The notes under the pieces are model-generated. The model searched no databases, was not told where the DNA came from, and was given only the letters and a program-made list of their open reading frames with translations. Position numbers and translations under genes: made by a program. Below are positions 45,011 to 54,525 of a stretch of 64,000 nt of DNA, one piece after another (the first letter of the stretch is position 1; every line of letters begins with the position of its first letter). The DNA is from Henriciella sp. (lineage in GTDB: Bacteria; Pseudomonadota; Alphaproteobacteria; Caulobacterales; Hyphomonadaceae): assembly GCA_002733705.1 (NCBI GenBank), contig NVWP01000028.1, forward strand, positions 1 through 64,000, in the 5' to 3' direction.

Positions 45011-45247
45011 CTAGACGACGAAGAGGATCAGGACAGACACCAGGAAGGCCAGGATGCCGAGAGCTTCAGCAAGGGCCATACCGATGAAGAGGTTACCGGT
45101 CTGCTGCGGGGCAGCGGACGGGTTGCGCATGGCAGCGTCGAGGAAGCTGGCAAAGATGTTGCCCACACCAAGCGCGGCGCCGATCATGCCGAGAGTTGCG
45201 AGGCCTGCGCCAACATATTTGAGGCCAAGAGCGATATCGCCTTCCAT
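45011..45247 (-). CDS. atpE: F0F1 ATP synthase subunit c
   Basis: This 78-residue hairpin protein of two membrane helices has the proton-binding Glu in GMALAEALGI of helix 2. The loop contains RNPSAAPQQ. The ring of these subunits rotates during ATP synthesis. It has a strong ribosome site (AAAGGAGA). The downstream hairpin may help to give the higher copy number needed. Confidence 0.97.
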   Translation of the reverse strand: MEGDIALGLKYVGAGLATLGMIGAALGVGNIFASFLDAAMRNPSAAPQQTGNLFIGMALAEALGILAFLVSVLILFVV

Positions 45248-45359
45248 TTCGTGTCTCCTTTGAGGGATTGGCGTTGGTTCGATTTGATGCCCGTGAAGCC
45301 TGTTCGGCGGGGCGCGTCAAGAGTTGAGGCGCGGCTTGTTTGGCCGCACCGGCGAAGAA

Positions 45360-46139
45360 CTAGTGCGACGGGTGGAGCGCATCGTTGAGATAGACGCAGG
45401 TCAGAATGGCGAAGATGTACGCCTGCAGACCGGCAACGAGAAGCTCGAGCGCGTTGAGCGCGACGCCCATTGTAAAGGCGAGCACGCCGACAACGCCAAG
45501 CAGGGCCGTGCCGGCAATCGCGGCGGCAAAGAGCTGCGCGGCGAAGGTGGCAAACAGCTTCAGCATGATGTGGCCGGCCAGCATGTTCGCAAAAAGACGA
45601 AGGGCAAGCGTGATCGGACGCGCGATAAAGGACACGACCTCAATCGGCACCAGGAGGAAATAGATGAGGAACGGGGCGCCCGACGGGGCGAAAAGCTTGA
45701 AGAATTTCAGGCCATTCTTGAAGAGACCATAGACGATCACGATCGAGATGACGAGCAGGGCGAGCGCGCCTGTCACCACAAGGTGGCTGGTTGTCGTGAA
45801 CGCGTACGGCACCATGCCGATCATGTTCGCGAAAAACACGAAGAAGAAGAGCGTGAACACGAACGGGAAGAATTTCAGGCCTTCCTCGCCTGCCGTGCTG
45901 CGCACCATATTGGCAACGAAGCCATAGCCGATCTCGGCAATCGACTGCGAGCGCGACGGGATCAGCTTGCCGCGCGAGGCAGCTAGGCCAAAGAAGATGA
46001 TGATGAGCGCAACGCTCACAAGCATGTAGAAGGCTGCGTTCGTGAAGGACAGATCGAAGCCTGCAACCTGCAGGTCGAAAAGTTTCTGCACCTCGAACTG
46101 GTGCATGGGATCAGCCATCTGGTGGAAGGATAGGTTCAT
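45360..46139 (-). CDS. atpB: F0F1 ATP synthase subunit a
   Basis: This 259-residue membrane subunit forms the proton half-channels. The essential Arg lies in ALRLFANMLAGH, and a second conserved stretch is VAGLQAYIFAILTCVYLNDA. Five or six membrane helices are visible. The ATG overlaps the atpI stop (TCA/CAT at 46137-46141 on the plus strand). The start might alternatively be the ATG seven codons in. Confidence 0.96.
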   Translation of the reverse strand: MNLSFHQMADPMHQFEVQKLFDLQVAGFDLSFTNAAFYMLVSVALIIIFFGLAASRGKLIPSRSQSIAEIGYGFVANMVRSTAGEEGLKFFPFVFTLFFFVFFANMIGMVPYAFTTTSHLVVTGALALLVISIVIVYGLFKNGLKFFKLFAPSGAPFLIYFLLVPIEVVSFIARPITLALRLFANMLAGHIMLKLFATFAAQLFAAAIAGTALLGVVGVLAFTMGVALNALELLVAGLQAYIFAILTCVYLNDALHPSH

Positions 46140-46498
46140 CAGCCCTGTTTCCCGTTTTCCGGACCCTTGGTCTGGTCCGTTCCCTGAAGTTCCGCATATG
46201 CCGTTATCTGGCGATAGGCGCGTATAACATTAAGGATTCCGGCTGCAAGGCCGAATCCCAGCATTGTCAGCAGACCCCATGGCTTCGTGTGGAAGACATG
46301 GTCGATGAACAGGCCGAGCATGATGCCGACAAAGACCGAGGCGCCAAACTCCGCGCCATAGCGCAGGGCGAGAGCGCCGGCCGAAGCCGATCCGTCATTG
46401 CGTGCTTCCTGTTCCCGCTTGCGGGCCTCCCGGGCATCGTGGGCCGCGCGCGCCTTTGCGATACGCTCATCCAGATCGTTCGGGTCCTGACCGGTCAT
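46139..46498 (-). CDS. atpI: AtpI-like ATP synthase accessory protein
   Basis: This 119-residue protein has a charged N-terminal region and then two membrane helices, around YGAEFGASVFVGIMLGLFID and LLTMLGFGLAAGILNVIRAY. It matches AtpI/AtpQ, which helps assemble the c-ring. It is the first gene of the F0 operon. The ~150 bases upstream to smc are AT-rich and likely hold the operon promoter. Confidence 0.92.
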   Translation of the reverse strand: MTGQDPNDLDERIAKARAAHDAREARKREQEARNDGSASAGALALRYGAEFGASVFVGIMLGLFIDHVFHTKPWGLLTMLGFGLAAGILNVIRAYRQITAYAELQGTDQTKGPENGKQG

Positions 46499-46651
46499 GA
46501 CATTACCTGGATCGCTGGATGGGTACGGGGCGCGCCCGTCTGACTCGCCGCGAAGCTATTGAAGCGGGGTGTCCAAGTCAAGTTGAGTAAATCGCGCGCA
46601 AATAATTGAAATATATATATTATTCGGGCGCTGCGCTTTTGACGCATCAGC

Positions 46652-49600
46652 CTATTCGGCGGCAACCAGCTCTTCAGCGGCATCCAGATCGACAGAGACG
46701 AGTTTGGAAACGCCTTTTTCCCGCATGGTGACACCGAAAAGCCGGTCCATCCGGCTCATCGTGACCGGATTGTGGGTGATGACGATGAAGCGCGTATTCG
46801 TGCGCCGGCGCATCTCATCGAGAAGACGGCAGTAGCGATCCACATTGGCGTCGTCGAGCGGCGCGTCGACCTCATCGAGTACACAGATCGGGGCCGGGCG
46901 CGACAGGAAGACGGCGAAGATAAGGGCTGTCGCCGTCAGCGCCTGCTCCCCGCCCGACATGAGCGAGAGCGTGCCAAGACGCTTGCCCGGCGGCTGTGCC
47001 ATGATCTCGAGCCCGGCATTCAGCGGGTCCTCATCATCGACAAGACGAAGCTCTGCCTCACCGCCCCGGAAAAGCGTGGTGAAGAGCGCCTTGAAATGCT
47101 CGTTCACCCGGTCGAACGCCTCCAGCAGACGCGCACGGCCTTCATCATTGAGGGCGGTCACGCCTTCGCGCAGGCGGGCGATGGCCTTGATAAGGTCGTC
47201 TTTCTCGGTGGCCTGGGTGCCAAGGCGCTCGGCGAGCTCCTCGGCCTCGGTCTCGGCTTCCATATTGACGCCGCCCAGCTGGTCGCGGTCGCGGCGCATG
47301 AAATCGAGCTGGCGCTCGGCTTCAGCGGGGTCGAGCGTCTCCAGCTCCTCTTCCTCGATCCCTGCTTTTGCAAGCGTGATCAGGCCTTCAGGGGCGCGCT
47401 GGAACTGGTTGCGGGCTGCTTCGACCGCGTCAGTGAGGCGTGTTTCGGCATTCTCGACACGGACCTTGGCGCCAGCCAGGGCCTCACGCGCCTCAACGGC
47501 GGCATTGGAGGCGTCGCGCGCCTCGGTCTCGCTTTCACGAAGGCTCGCTTCCTTTTCAGCCAGCGCGTCGGCGGCTGTCTTACGGTCGTCTTCGAGGGTT
47601 TCGACACGCTGGGCGAGCGCGTCGATATCGCCTTGCATCTCTTCCGGCTTTGCGCGGGCGGCTTCTGCCTCGGCGGCCGCTTCGCGGCGCCTTGCCAGCA
47701 GGTCTTCCAGGCGTTGCTCGCTGGCGGCAAAGCGGCGCTCCCAACGCTCGAAATCGCGGGCGAGTCCTTCGCGCCGCGCAATCGCCTGCTCCCGGTTGCG
47801 GGTGATATCGGCCAGCTGGCCGCGATATTCGGTTTCTTCCGCGCGTGCCCGGCCAAGTGCCTCGCGCGCGGCTGCCAGCTCCTCCTCGCGCGCGGCGAGG
47901 TCTTCAGGATCTCCGCCGACCGTGATGTCAGCGAGCGTATCCTCCACACCGCGAAGGTCCGATTCGACGCGAGCCAGCGCTTCGGCAGCCGATTCGCGCT
48001 TCACATCGGCGCGCTCTGCGGCCTGACGGGCTTCTGCTGTGGCTGAACGGGCGCGGTTGAGGTCCGCCGCCTTGGGAGAAACCTGCTGGCGGGCCGCCTT
48101 CAGGTCGCGCTCGGCCGTTTCGCGGGTCTCGCGCGCTTCAGCGAGGGTGGCCTTTGCCGTGGCTAGCCGCTCGCGAGCTGGTTCGATCTCGGCTTCTGCG
48201 GCATCGAGACGGGCCTGCTGGGCGAGGCGTTCTGCGGCTGACACAGGGGCGTCAGGTGTGCGCACGAAACCGTCCCAGCGCCACAGATGGCCTTCGACAG
48301 AGACAAGGCGCTGACCGGGTTTCAGATGGGCGGCAAGGCGCGGGCCGAGGCCGGCATCGACCACGCCGCATTGCGACAGGCGTACGGCAAGTTCCACCGG
48401 CGCCTCGACATGGCTTGCAAGCGGTTCTGCCCCTTCGGGGAGCTGCGGCGTCTCAATCGAGCTGCCCGACCAGTAGAGCGGCGAATCAGACCGTGTGGAC
48501 GCCTGCAGATCATCGCCAAGCGCGGCGGCGACCGCCTTTTCATAGCCATCGTCGGAGCGGATACGGTCGATGACCGGGGGTGCCTTCGGTCCGGACGCCG
48601 GCTGGAGCAGCCTTTTCAGGCCGCCGATTTCCGATTCCAGCGTGCGTACAACCTTGTCGGCCTCATCGCGCGGCGCCTGCGCGGCGGTTTCGGCCGTGCG
48701 CGCTTCATTGAGCGCTTCTTCGGCAGCGTCGACCGCGCGTTCGGCATCGTGCAGCGCGATTTCAGCCGCCTCTTCGGTCTTTTCGGCGGCGGTCAGTCTT
48801 TCGGCCAGTGCATCCGTATCAGGCATCGTGCCCAGCTGTTCACGCAGGCGCTTGGCGTCGGCCTCGAGTGCGTCCCTGCGGCGGCGCTGTGCGTTCGCAT
48901 TGGCTTCGGCCGCCTGCCGGGCGGCTTTCATTTCAGCAAGCTGGGCGCCCAGATCATCGGCGCGTTCCTGCGCGGTGGCGAGATCCTGGCGGGCCTGTTC
49001 GAGTTTCTGTTTTGCTTCTGCCTCAAGCGCCTCATTGGCTTGTGGGTCTTCGGTCGGCAGGGCAGCGAGGCTTTCGTGCGCTTCGGCCAGCGCGCCTTCG
49101 GCTTCGTCCTTCTGGGCCTGCTCACGCTCGATATCGCTCATGATCCGGCGCGCCTCGCTTTCATGGCGGGCCAGTAAGTCGGCAGCGGTCTTTCTCTCGG
49201 TTTCAAGGCGGGCGAGGTCGATTTTCGCCTGGCCGAGCTTGCCCGAGATTTCAGCTTCGGCATTGCGCAGCGGCTGGAGGCCCTCGCCCGCTTCGATGCG
49301 GCGGGTTTCTGCAACGGCGGACGCGCGCGTCAGCGTTTCGACGGCTTCACTGCAGCGTTTGAGTTCCGCTTCGGCCAGCGTCCTGGCCTCAAGGGCCGAT
49401 TGCCAGCGCAGATGGGCGAGGAAGGCTTCGAGCGCGGAAATCCGATCCGAAAGCTCCTTGTACTTGCGTGCCTTGCGGGCCTGACGCTTCAGGCTTTCAA
49501 GCTGGCGCTCGACCTCGGCGGAGACTTCCGAGAGACGTTCAAGATTGGTCTCGGCCGCGCGCAGTTTCAGTTCTGCCTCATGCCGGCGGGTGTTGAGGCC

Positions 49601-50113
49601 GGCAATGCCAGCGGCTTCTTCCAGAATGCGGCGCCGGTTCTGGGGCTTGGAGCCGATCAGTTCGGAAATCTGGCCCTGGCGCACCAGAGAGGGCGAGTTC
49701 GCCCCCGTGGAGGCATCGGCAAAGATAAGCTGGATATCCTTGCCGCGAACCGTACGGCCATTGAGTTTGTAGGTGGAGCCTGCGCCGCGTTTCAGCCGGC
49801 GCATGATCTCAAGCGTGTCGGAGGCGTTGAATTCCGGCGGCGCGGTACGGTCTGAATTGTCGAGAACAAGTGTGACTTCAGCCAGCTCACGTGCCGGGCG
49901 CGACTGAGAGCCGGAGAAGATGAGGTCGTCCATTTCCCCGCCGCGCATGGCGCGGGCGGAATTGGCGCCCATGGCCCAGCGCAGGGCTTCAAGCAAATTG
50001 GACTTGCCGCAGCCATTCGGGCCGACAATGCCTGTCAGGCCCGGATGGATGGGAACTTCCTGGGGTTCGACAAAGGATTTGAAGCCTGCAATGCGCAGTT
50101 CTGAAATGTGCAA
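46652..50113 (-). CDS. smc: Chromosome segregation protein SMC
   Basis: This is a 1153-residue SMC ATPase. It has Walker A GPNGCGKS (31-38), two long coiled coils (about 170-500 and 670-1000) around a hinge near the middle, the signature LMSGGEQALTA, and Walker B VLDEVDAPLDD near the C-terminus. It condenses and aligns newly replicated chromosomes, usually with ScpA and ScpB, which are not in this window. The start is TTG (50111-50113 reads CAA on the plus strand), supported by GGGGAG upstream. The start MHISELRIAGFKSF matches the family. Confidence 0.97.
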   Translation of the reverse strand: MHISELRIAGFKSFVEPQEVPIHPGLTGIVGPNGCGKSNLLEALRWAMGANSARAMRGGEMDDLIFSGSQSRPARELAEVTLVLDNSDRTAPPEFNASDTLEIMRRLKRGAGSTYKLNGRTVRGKDIQLIFADASTGANSPSLVRQGQISELIGSKPQNRRRILEEAAGIAGLNTRRHEAELKLRAAETNLERLSEVSAEVERQLESLKRQARKARKYKELSDRISALEAFLAHLRWQSALEARTLAEAELKRCSEAVETLTRASAVAETRRIEAGEGLQPLRNAEAEISGKLGQAKIDLARLETERKTAADLLARHESEARRIMSDIEREQAQKDEAEGALAEAHESLAALPTEDPQANEALEAEAKQKLEQARQDLATAQERADDLGAQLAEMKAARQAAEANANAQRRRRDALEADAKRLREQLGTMPDTDALAERLTAAEKTEEAAEIALHDAERAVDAAEEALNEARTAETAAQAPRDEADKVVRTLESEIGGLKRLLQPASGPKAPPVIDRIRSDDGYEKAVAAALGDDLQASTRSDSPLYWSGSSIETPQLPEGAEPLASHVEAPVELAVRLSQCGVVDAGLGPRLAAHLKPGQRLVSVEGHLWRWDGFVRTPDAPVSAAERLAQQARLDAAEAEIEPARERLATAKATLAEARETRETAERDLKAARQQVSPKAADLNRARSATAEARQAAERADVKRESAAEALARVESDLRGVEDTLADITVGGDPEDLAAREEELAAAREALGRARAEETEYRGQLADITRNREQAIARREGLARDFERWERRFAASEQRLEDLLARRREAAAEAEAARAKPEEMQGDIDALAQRVETLEDDRKTAADALAEKEASLRESETEARDASNAAVEAREALAGAKVRVENAETRLTDAVEAARNQFQRAPEGLITLAKAGIEEEELETLDPAEAERQLDFMRRDRDQLGGVNMEAETEAEELAERLGTQATEKDDLIKAIARLREGVTALNDEGRARLLEAFDRVNEHFKALFTTLFRGGEAELRLVDDEDPLNAGLEIMAQPPGKRLGTLSLMSGGEQALTATALIFAVFLSRPAPICVLDEVDAPLDDANVDRYCRLLDEMRRRTNTRFIVITHNPVTMSRMDRLFGVTMREKGVSKLVSVDLDAAEELVAAE

Positions 50114-50140
50114 TGCAGGCTCCCCATCTGAATGGAAGGC

Positions 50141-50932
50141 TTATTGCTGCGGAGCAGCCTCACCTTCGGTTTCGTCCATGGACTCTGCGTCACTGTTCAT
50201 GGATTCGTCTGTCGTGTCGCCCTCATCAGTCATGGCGGGGGTTTCAGCCTCTTCGCTGACTGTCTGCGGGGCGTCTTCGCCGAGCGCCTCGTTCAGCGTT
50301 TCCTGCATGCCTGGCCACTGGCGCCAAGCGTAACCTTCCAGCTTTTCGCCGTTCAGCAGGACTGTCGGCGTCCCGGTGACGTCATCGCGCTCGCCGGCAG
50401 CAACAGAGGCCGAAATGGCGCGGCGGATGTCGGAGTTCTGAAGGCAGGCATCAAACTCTTCCGGGTCGCTGATGCCGTGATTGGCGGCGACCTGTTGGAG
50501 CGCCTGTTTCACCTGGCCGCCCTGACGTGCAAGGCTGAGAATGGCGGTCTGACGGGAAAAGAGTTCGTTGAGGACGTCATAATACTTGTCCTCACCGGCG
50601 CAGCGGGCAACGGCGAAACCGGCGACCGAGATCTGCGCGGGCGCTGTCGGGAATTCGCGGAAGATGTAACGCACCTTGCCGGTGTCGATGTACTCTTCTT
50701 TCATATTACCGACGACATCGGTGTGGAACTGAAGACAGGCCGGGCAGGTCCAGGAGGCGTATTCGATAATCGTCACGGGCGCATCGTCTTCGCCGAGCGC
50801 AATTTCCTGCAGGGCCGCGCTGGATGTGCCGCCTGTCTCGGCGGTCTCATCGCCTGACGCGCCGCATGCGGCCATCATCAGGAAGGAAAAAGCCAGAAGG
50901 GTGGACCGGCGGGAAACGAGTTTCATCATCAT
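50141..50932 (-). CDS. DsbA-like thioredoxin-domain lipoprotein
   Basis: This is a 263-residue predicted lipoprotein. A lipobox-like MMAAC is followed by an acidic linker and a DsbA-type domain with CPAC (Cys63, Cys66) and the cis-Pro in GTPTVLLNG. It would catalyse disulfide formation or isomerisation in the periplasm. An unusual Glu/Asp/Met-rich tail of about 50 residues ends the protein. Three consecutive ATGs compete as start; the ribosome site AGG suits the second or third. It sits between smc and DUF721, the usual alphaproteobacterial order. Confidence 0.9.
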   Translation of the reverse strand: MMMKLVSRRSTLLAFSFLMMAACGASGDETAETGGTSSAALQEIALGEDDAPVTIIEYASWTCPACLQFHTDVVGNMKEEYIDTGKVRYIFREFPTAPAQISVAGFAVARCAGEDKYYDVLNELFSRQTAILSLARQGGQVKQALQQVAANHGISDPEEFDACLQNSDIRRAISASVAAGERDDVTGTPTVLLNGEKLEGYAWRQWPGMQETLNEALGEDAPQTVSEEAETPAMTDEGDTTDESMNSDAESMDETEGEAAPQQ

Positions 50933-50970
50933 GACCTGTATTTGTGAGATGGATAGGTTGGCAGGGCCTG

Positions 50971-51531
50971 TCAGCGCCGATCAGGCTCTTGGGTTCTCTC
51001 TTCTGTCGCTAGCACAGCTTCGCCCAGTGCCAAAACCGCCTCGCGCAGGCTGCGATCCTCGATCCGGGCCACCGAGGCTTCCAGTGAGGCGCGCTCTTCA
51101 GATGTGAGGGGACGAAGGGCGCGCACGGGCTTTGGTGCAGCCTGCCGGCTCAGCGGGCCCTGCTTGATGCGAATTTCTGCGATGTCGCCGCCGAGCGAGA
51201 CCGAGACACGCTGGCGGATGAGCTCGCTCTGATGCTGGATCATGGTTGCCGCAGCCGGGATACACTGCACGGTCAGCACGCGGCCTTTGCCCTTGCCGCC
51301 AGAGCCGATTTTCTCCGGTTCGCAGACGCGGGCGATCTGCGGGCCCACAATCTCTGCCCAGACAAGTTTAAGCCGCCCGATGGCGGGCCCCTTCTTTGGC
51401 AGCCGGTCGCGGGTGATGCGCTGGCTAAGCGTGCCGATCGTCTTTGCAATCGGTTTGACGGGTTTTGCCCGGGCATGGCGCAGCCGGATGCGGGCGCGCG
51501 CTTCTTCCAGCGGATCGAGGCTTGATCTCAT
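50971..51531 (-). CDS. DUF721 (DciA-like) protein
   Basis: This 186-residue protein carries the DUF721/DciA domain, with RLKLVWAEIVGPQIARVCEP and VLTVQCIPAAATMIQHQSE. In other bacteria DciA-type proteins help load replicative helicase. The C-terminal half is charged and less conserved. The start is not certain: ATGs at 51531, 51537 and 51558 are in frame. It is divergent from mutY by about 25 bases. Confidence 0.85.
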   Translation of the reverse strand: MRSSLDPLEEARARIRLRHARAKPVKPIAKTIGTLSQRITRDRLPKKGPAIGRLKLVWAEIVGPQIARVCEPEKIGSGGKGKGRVLTVQCIPAAATMIQHQSELIRQRVSVSLGGDIAEIRIKQGPLSRQAAPKPVRALRPLTSEERASLEASVARIEDRSLREAVLALGEAVLATEERTQEPDRR

Positions 51532-51556
51532 AACCATGATGGCGATTGTGCCCTGC

Positions 51557-52621
51557 ATGGCGAACCGAGAAAAGGCCGATTCTGCCGAAGCCTTGCGCTT
51601 TGCGGGTCTGCCTGCTGCCCTTCTGGACTGGTATGCGCGTCACGCACGCACTTTGCCCTGGCGTATCGGCCCGGGTGAGCGAGCGCGCGGCGTGGTGCCG
51701 GACCCCTATCGCGTCTGGCTGGCTGAGATCATGCTGCAGCAGACAACGGTGCCGCATGCGGCGGCCTATTTCGACAAGTTCACGCGCACCTGGCCCAGCG
51801 TTGAAGCTCTTGCCGGGGCTGAGGATAGCGATGTGATGGCCGCATGGGCCGGGCTTGGCTATTATGCACGGGCCCGAAACCTCCTGAAATGCGCCCGTGA
51901 GGTGACTGCGCGCGGCGAGTGGCCACGCACGGAGGCGGGCCTGCGGGAGCTACCCGGTGTCGGGCCTTATACCGCAGGTGCGGTCGCCGCGCTGGCCTTT
52001 GGCGAACCGGCGGCGGCGGTGGATGGTAATGTCGACAGGGTATTTGCGCGGCTTCTGGCGGCCAAAGGTGACTGGAAGGACGAAAAGCGCAGGATCGCCG
52101 AGACGGTGCGGGCGCTGGTTCCGGCGGATCGGCCGGGGGAGTTTGCTGAGGCCCTGATGGATCTTGGGGCGACGGTCTGCACGCCGAAGCGGCCCAATTG
52201 CCTGATTTGCCCGGTGCATGAGTGGTGCATGGGACGTGCAGAGGGGGTGCCTGAGCAGTACCCCATAAAGCCCGCCAAGAAAGCGAAACCGGTCAGGTTT
52301 GGTGAAGTCTATATAATCTGGCGGGAGGACGAGGTGGCAGTTGAGCGCAGACCCTCAAGCGGGCTGCTTGGCGGGATGCTGGGCCTGCCGACAACAGACT
52401 GGCGTGAGGGCGGCGTACCGGATCGGGCGGACTGGGCGATGGTGGACGCCACCTCTATTGGCGGAGTGAAACATGTCTTCACCCATTTTGAGCTTCGGCT
52501 GGATGTCCTCGTGATTGAGAGCCCCAGCGAACTGCCCACCGGAATCGAGTTCCAGTCGGCCGGGGACGTGGCTGCGGCCTTGCCAACGGTTTTCAGGAAG
52601 GCGCTGAAACTCGCGTCATGA
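51557..52621 (+). CDS. mutY: A/G-specific adenine glycosylase
   Basis: This 354-residue MutY removes adenine mispaired with 8-oxoguanine. It has PWRIGPGERARG near the start, EIMLQQTTVPHAAAYF, the helix-hairpin-helix LPGVGPYTAGAV and the catalytic Asp in DGNVDRVFARL. The 4Fe-4S loop is C-x6-C-x2-C-x5-C (CTPKRPNCLICPVHEWC). The C-terminal NUDIX-like domain shows KHVFTHFEL. I chose ATG 51557 (MANREKADS); upstream ATGs overlap the divergent gene. It converges on the antiporter gene with a shared TCATGA. Confidence 0.96.
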   Translation: MANREKADSAEALRFAGLPAALLDWYARHARTLPWRIGPGERARGVVPDPYRVWLAEIMLQQTTVPHAAAYFDKFTRTWPSVEALAGAEDSDVMAAWAGLGYYARARNLLKCAREVTARGEWPRTEAGLRELPGVGPYTAGAVAALAFGEPAAAVDGNVDRVFARLLAAKGDWKDEKRRIAETVRALVPADRPGEFAEALMDLGATVCTPKRPNCLICPVHEWCMGRAEGVPEQYPIKPAKKAKPVRFGEVYIIWREDEVAVERRPSSGLLGGMLGLPTTDWREGGVPDRADWAMVDATSIGGVKHVFTHFELRLDVLVIESPSELPTGIEFQSAGDVAAALPTVFRKALKLAS

Positions 52622-54361
52622 GGGCTCGCGCGTGCCCTGGCGGTAGGCTTCCTCGCGCTCGCTGGCGAGAAGGTCGCGCACGGTTTCATTGGCATAGCCA
52701 AATTCGCTGAGCACGCGGCCGGAAAGCTGGAGCGCGGCCTCAATGGCGTCGGGAATGATGAAGGTGGCGCCAGCGGCTTCGAGGTCACGGCCATGTTCGG
52801 CGTCGCGGGCGCGGGCAAGGATGGGCAAGGCCGGGCGAAGCCGTCGCACGGCGGCCACCATGTCGCGCGCAGCGTCGGCATCGTCCACGGTGATGACGAC
52901 CATGGACGCGCCGTCCAGGCCAGCCGCCTCCAGCATTTCAGGGCGGGCCGCGTCCCCGAATGAGACCTGCCAGCCATCCTGGCGTCCTGCACGCACGAGG
53001 GCGGGATCGCGCTCAAGGATGACGAGGTCTGTATTGGTCTCATCGAGGATGCGGGTAATCGTGCGGCCGACCCGTCCGAAGCCGGCAATGATGACATGTC
53101 CGTCCAGTTCGGAGAAATCCTGTGTCGGCGGGTGTTCGGTCTCGTCGGCCTCCTGATAGCGCGCGGCAATCATCTGTCCGATCTTGGAGGTCAGCGGGAT
53201 AAGCAGCATGGAGAGCCCGGCAATGACGGTGACGGGTGTTGCGAGCTGAGTGGTGAGCAGGCCCGCCCCCGTCGCAGCCGCCATCACGACAAAGGCGAAT
53301 TCGCCCGCCGGAGCGAGAAGAAAGGCAGATTCGGTCGCGACGCCAGCTGAGGCGCCAAAGAGGCGGGTACTTACCCAGGCAATCACCAGCTTGAGCGCAA
53401 TAAGGCTGGCAAGCCCGCCAAGGACCAGCGGCGCGAGCTCCAGAGCGACCGCAAGGTCGATACTCATGCCCACCGTCATGAAGAAGATGCCGAGAAGCAG
53501 TCCCTTGAATGGATCGAGGTCGATCTCTGTCTGGTGACGGAATTCCGTTTCGCCAAGCAGGAGGCCGGCGAGGAAGGCGCCGAGCGCGACCGAGAGGCCT
53601 GCCGTCGCCGAAATCACGGCGGCTCCGATGACCGTAAAGAGGGTGACGGCCATCAGGAAGTCGCGTCCGCCCGCTTTTGCCGCAAGCCGGAAGGCCGGGC
53701 GTACCGCGAACCGGCCGATGGCAACAATGACGACGAGCGCCAGCAGCCCTTCACCGAGGGCGCGTAGAACGTCGCCTGCCAGCCCTCCGTCGCCGCTTTC
53801 GGCTGAAAGGAAACCGATGAGGATTAGGATGGGGGCCACCAGAATGTCCTGAAAAAGGAGGACACCAAGAGCGGTGCGTCCTGTCGGTCCGGTGGCGCGG
53901 TGTTCGGTGGTCAGCGTCTGCATCACGATGGCCGTCGATGAGAGCGCGAGGGCAAGGCCGATCACGGCGGCGGCGGCAGGTTCGAGGCCGAGCAGCCAGA
54001 GGCCCGTCCCAATGGCGGTGGAACTGGCGAACGCCTGAAGCGCGCCCGTGCCGAAGACGGCCTGGCGCATGCGCCAGAGCTTTTCAAAGGAGAGCTCCAG
54101 GCCGATCAAGAAAAGCAGGAAGAGGATGCCCAGCTCTGCAAAGGGTTCGGCCGCTTCCGGCTCTGCGACTGTGACGAACTGGACCGGCGCCCACAGGTCT
54201 TCGAGCGTGCCAAGGCCATAAGGGCCAAGCACAACGCCAGCAATAAGGAACCCCGCGACGGCAGGGATGCGCAGCATTCGCAGTGCCGGCACGATGACGC
54301 CAGCGGCGAACAGAAAGACGAGCATGTCCTTCAGGAAGATTTCCTGGCCTTCATGCCCCAT
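52616..54361 (-). CDS. CPA2 cation:proton antiporter (KefB/KefC-like)
   Basis: This 581-residue protein has 12 or so membrane helices of the CPA2 exchanger, with GLELSFEKLWRMR, ALSSTAIVMQTL and GLLLGETEFRHQ. An RCK-N/TrkA domain follows (VIIAGFGRVGRTITRIL, about residue 425). It should exchange K+ or Na+ for H+, perhaps in electrophile or pH stress as KefB/C do, though the glutathione-binding partner KefF/G is absent here. It is convergent with mutY by six shared bases. Confidence 0.92.
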   Translation of the reverse strand: MGHEGQEIFLKDMLVFLFAAGVIVPALRMLRIPAVAGFLIAGVVLGPYGLGTLEDLWAPVQFVTVAEPEAAEPFAELGILFLLFLIGLELSFEKLWRMRQAVFGTGALQAFASSTAIGTGLWLLGLEPAAAAVIGLALALSSTAIVMQTLTTEHRATGPTGRTALGVLLFQDILVAPILILIGFLSAESGDGGLAGDVLRALGEGLLALVVIVAIGRFAVRPAFRLAAKAGGRDFLMAVTLFTVIGAAVISATAGLSVALGAFLAGLLLGETEFRHQTEIDLDPFKGLLLGIFFMTVGMSIDLAVALELAPLVLGGLASLIALKLVIAWVSTRLFGASAGVATESAFLLAPAGEFAFVVMAAATGAGLLTTQLATPVTVIAGLSMLLIPLTSKIGQMIAARYQEADETEHPPTQDFSELDGHVIIAGFGRVGRTITRILDETNTDLVILERDPALVRAGRQDGWQVSFGDAARPEMLEAAGLDGASMVVITVDDADAARDMVAAVRRLRPALPILARARDAEHGRDLEAAGATFIIPDAIEAALQLSGRVLSEFGYANETVRDLLASEREEAYRQGTREPS

Positions 54362-54525
54362 GCCGAGCGCTCCTTTTGGTCTGCCTAGAACGTGATGCGT
54401 CCACCATAGGGCCGCTTTCGCGGATCGTCAGCCTTTGTGGAGGTGAAGGTGGATGATCGCAAGATTCGGGTCGCTCGCATGGGCTGGAAGCGCAAAACCT
54501 CTTTCCGAACCGATGGAGGAAAGTG

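Noticed and set aside
46772-49484. Several long open frames on the plus strand opposite smc
   Set aside because: They lie wholly inside smc, lack known motifs, and are Ser/Arg/Gly-rich as expected from antisense reading of a GC-rich gene.
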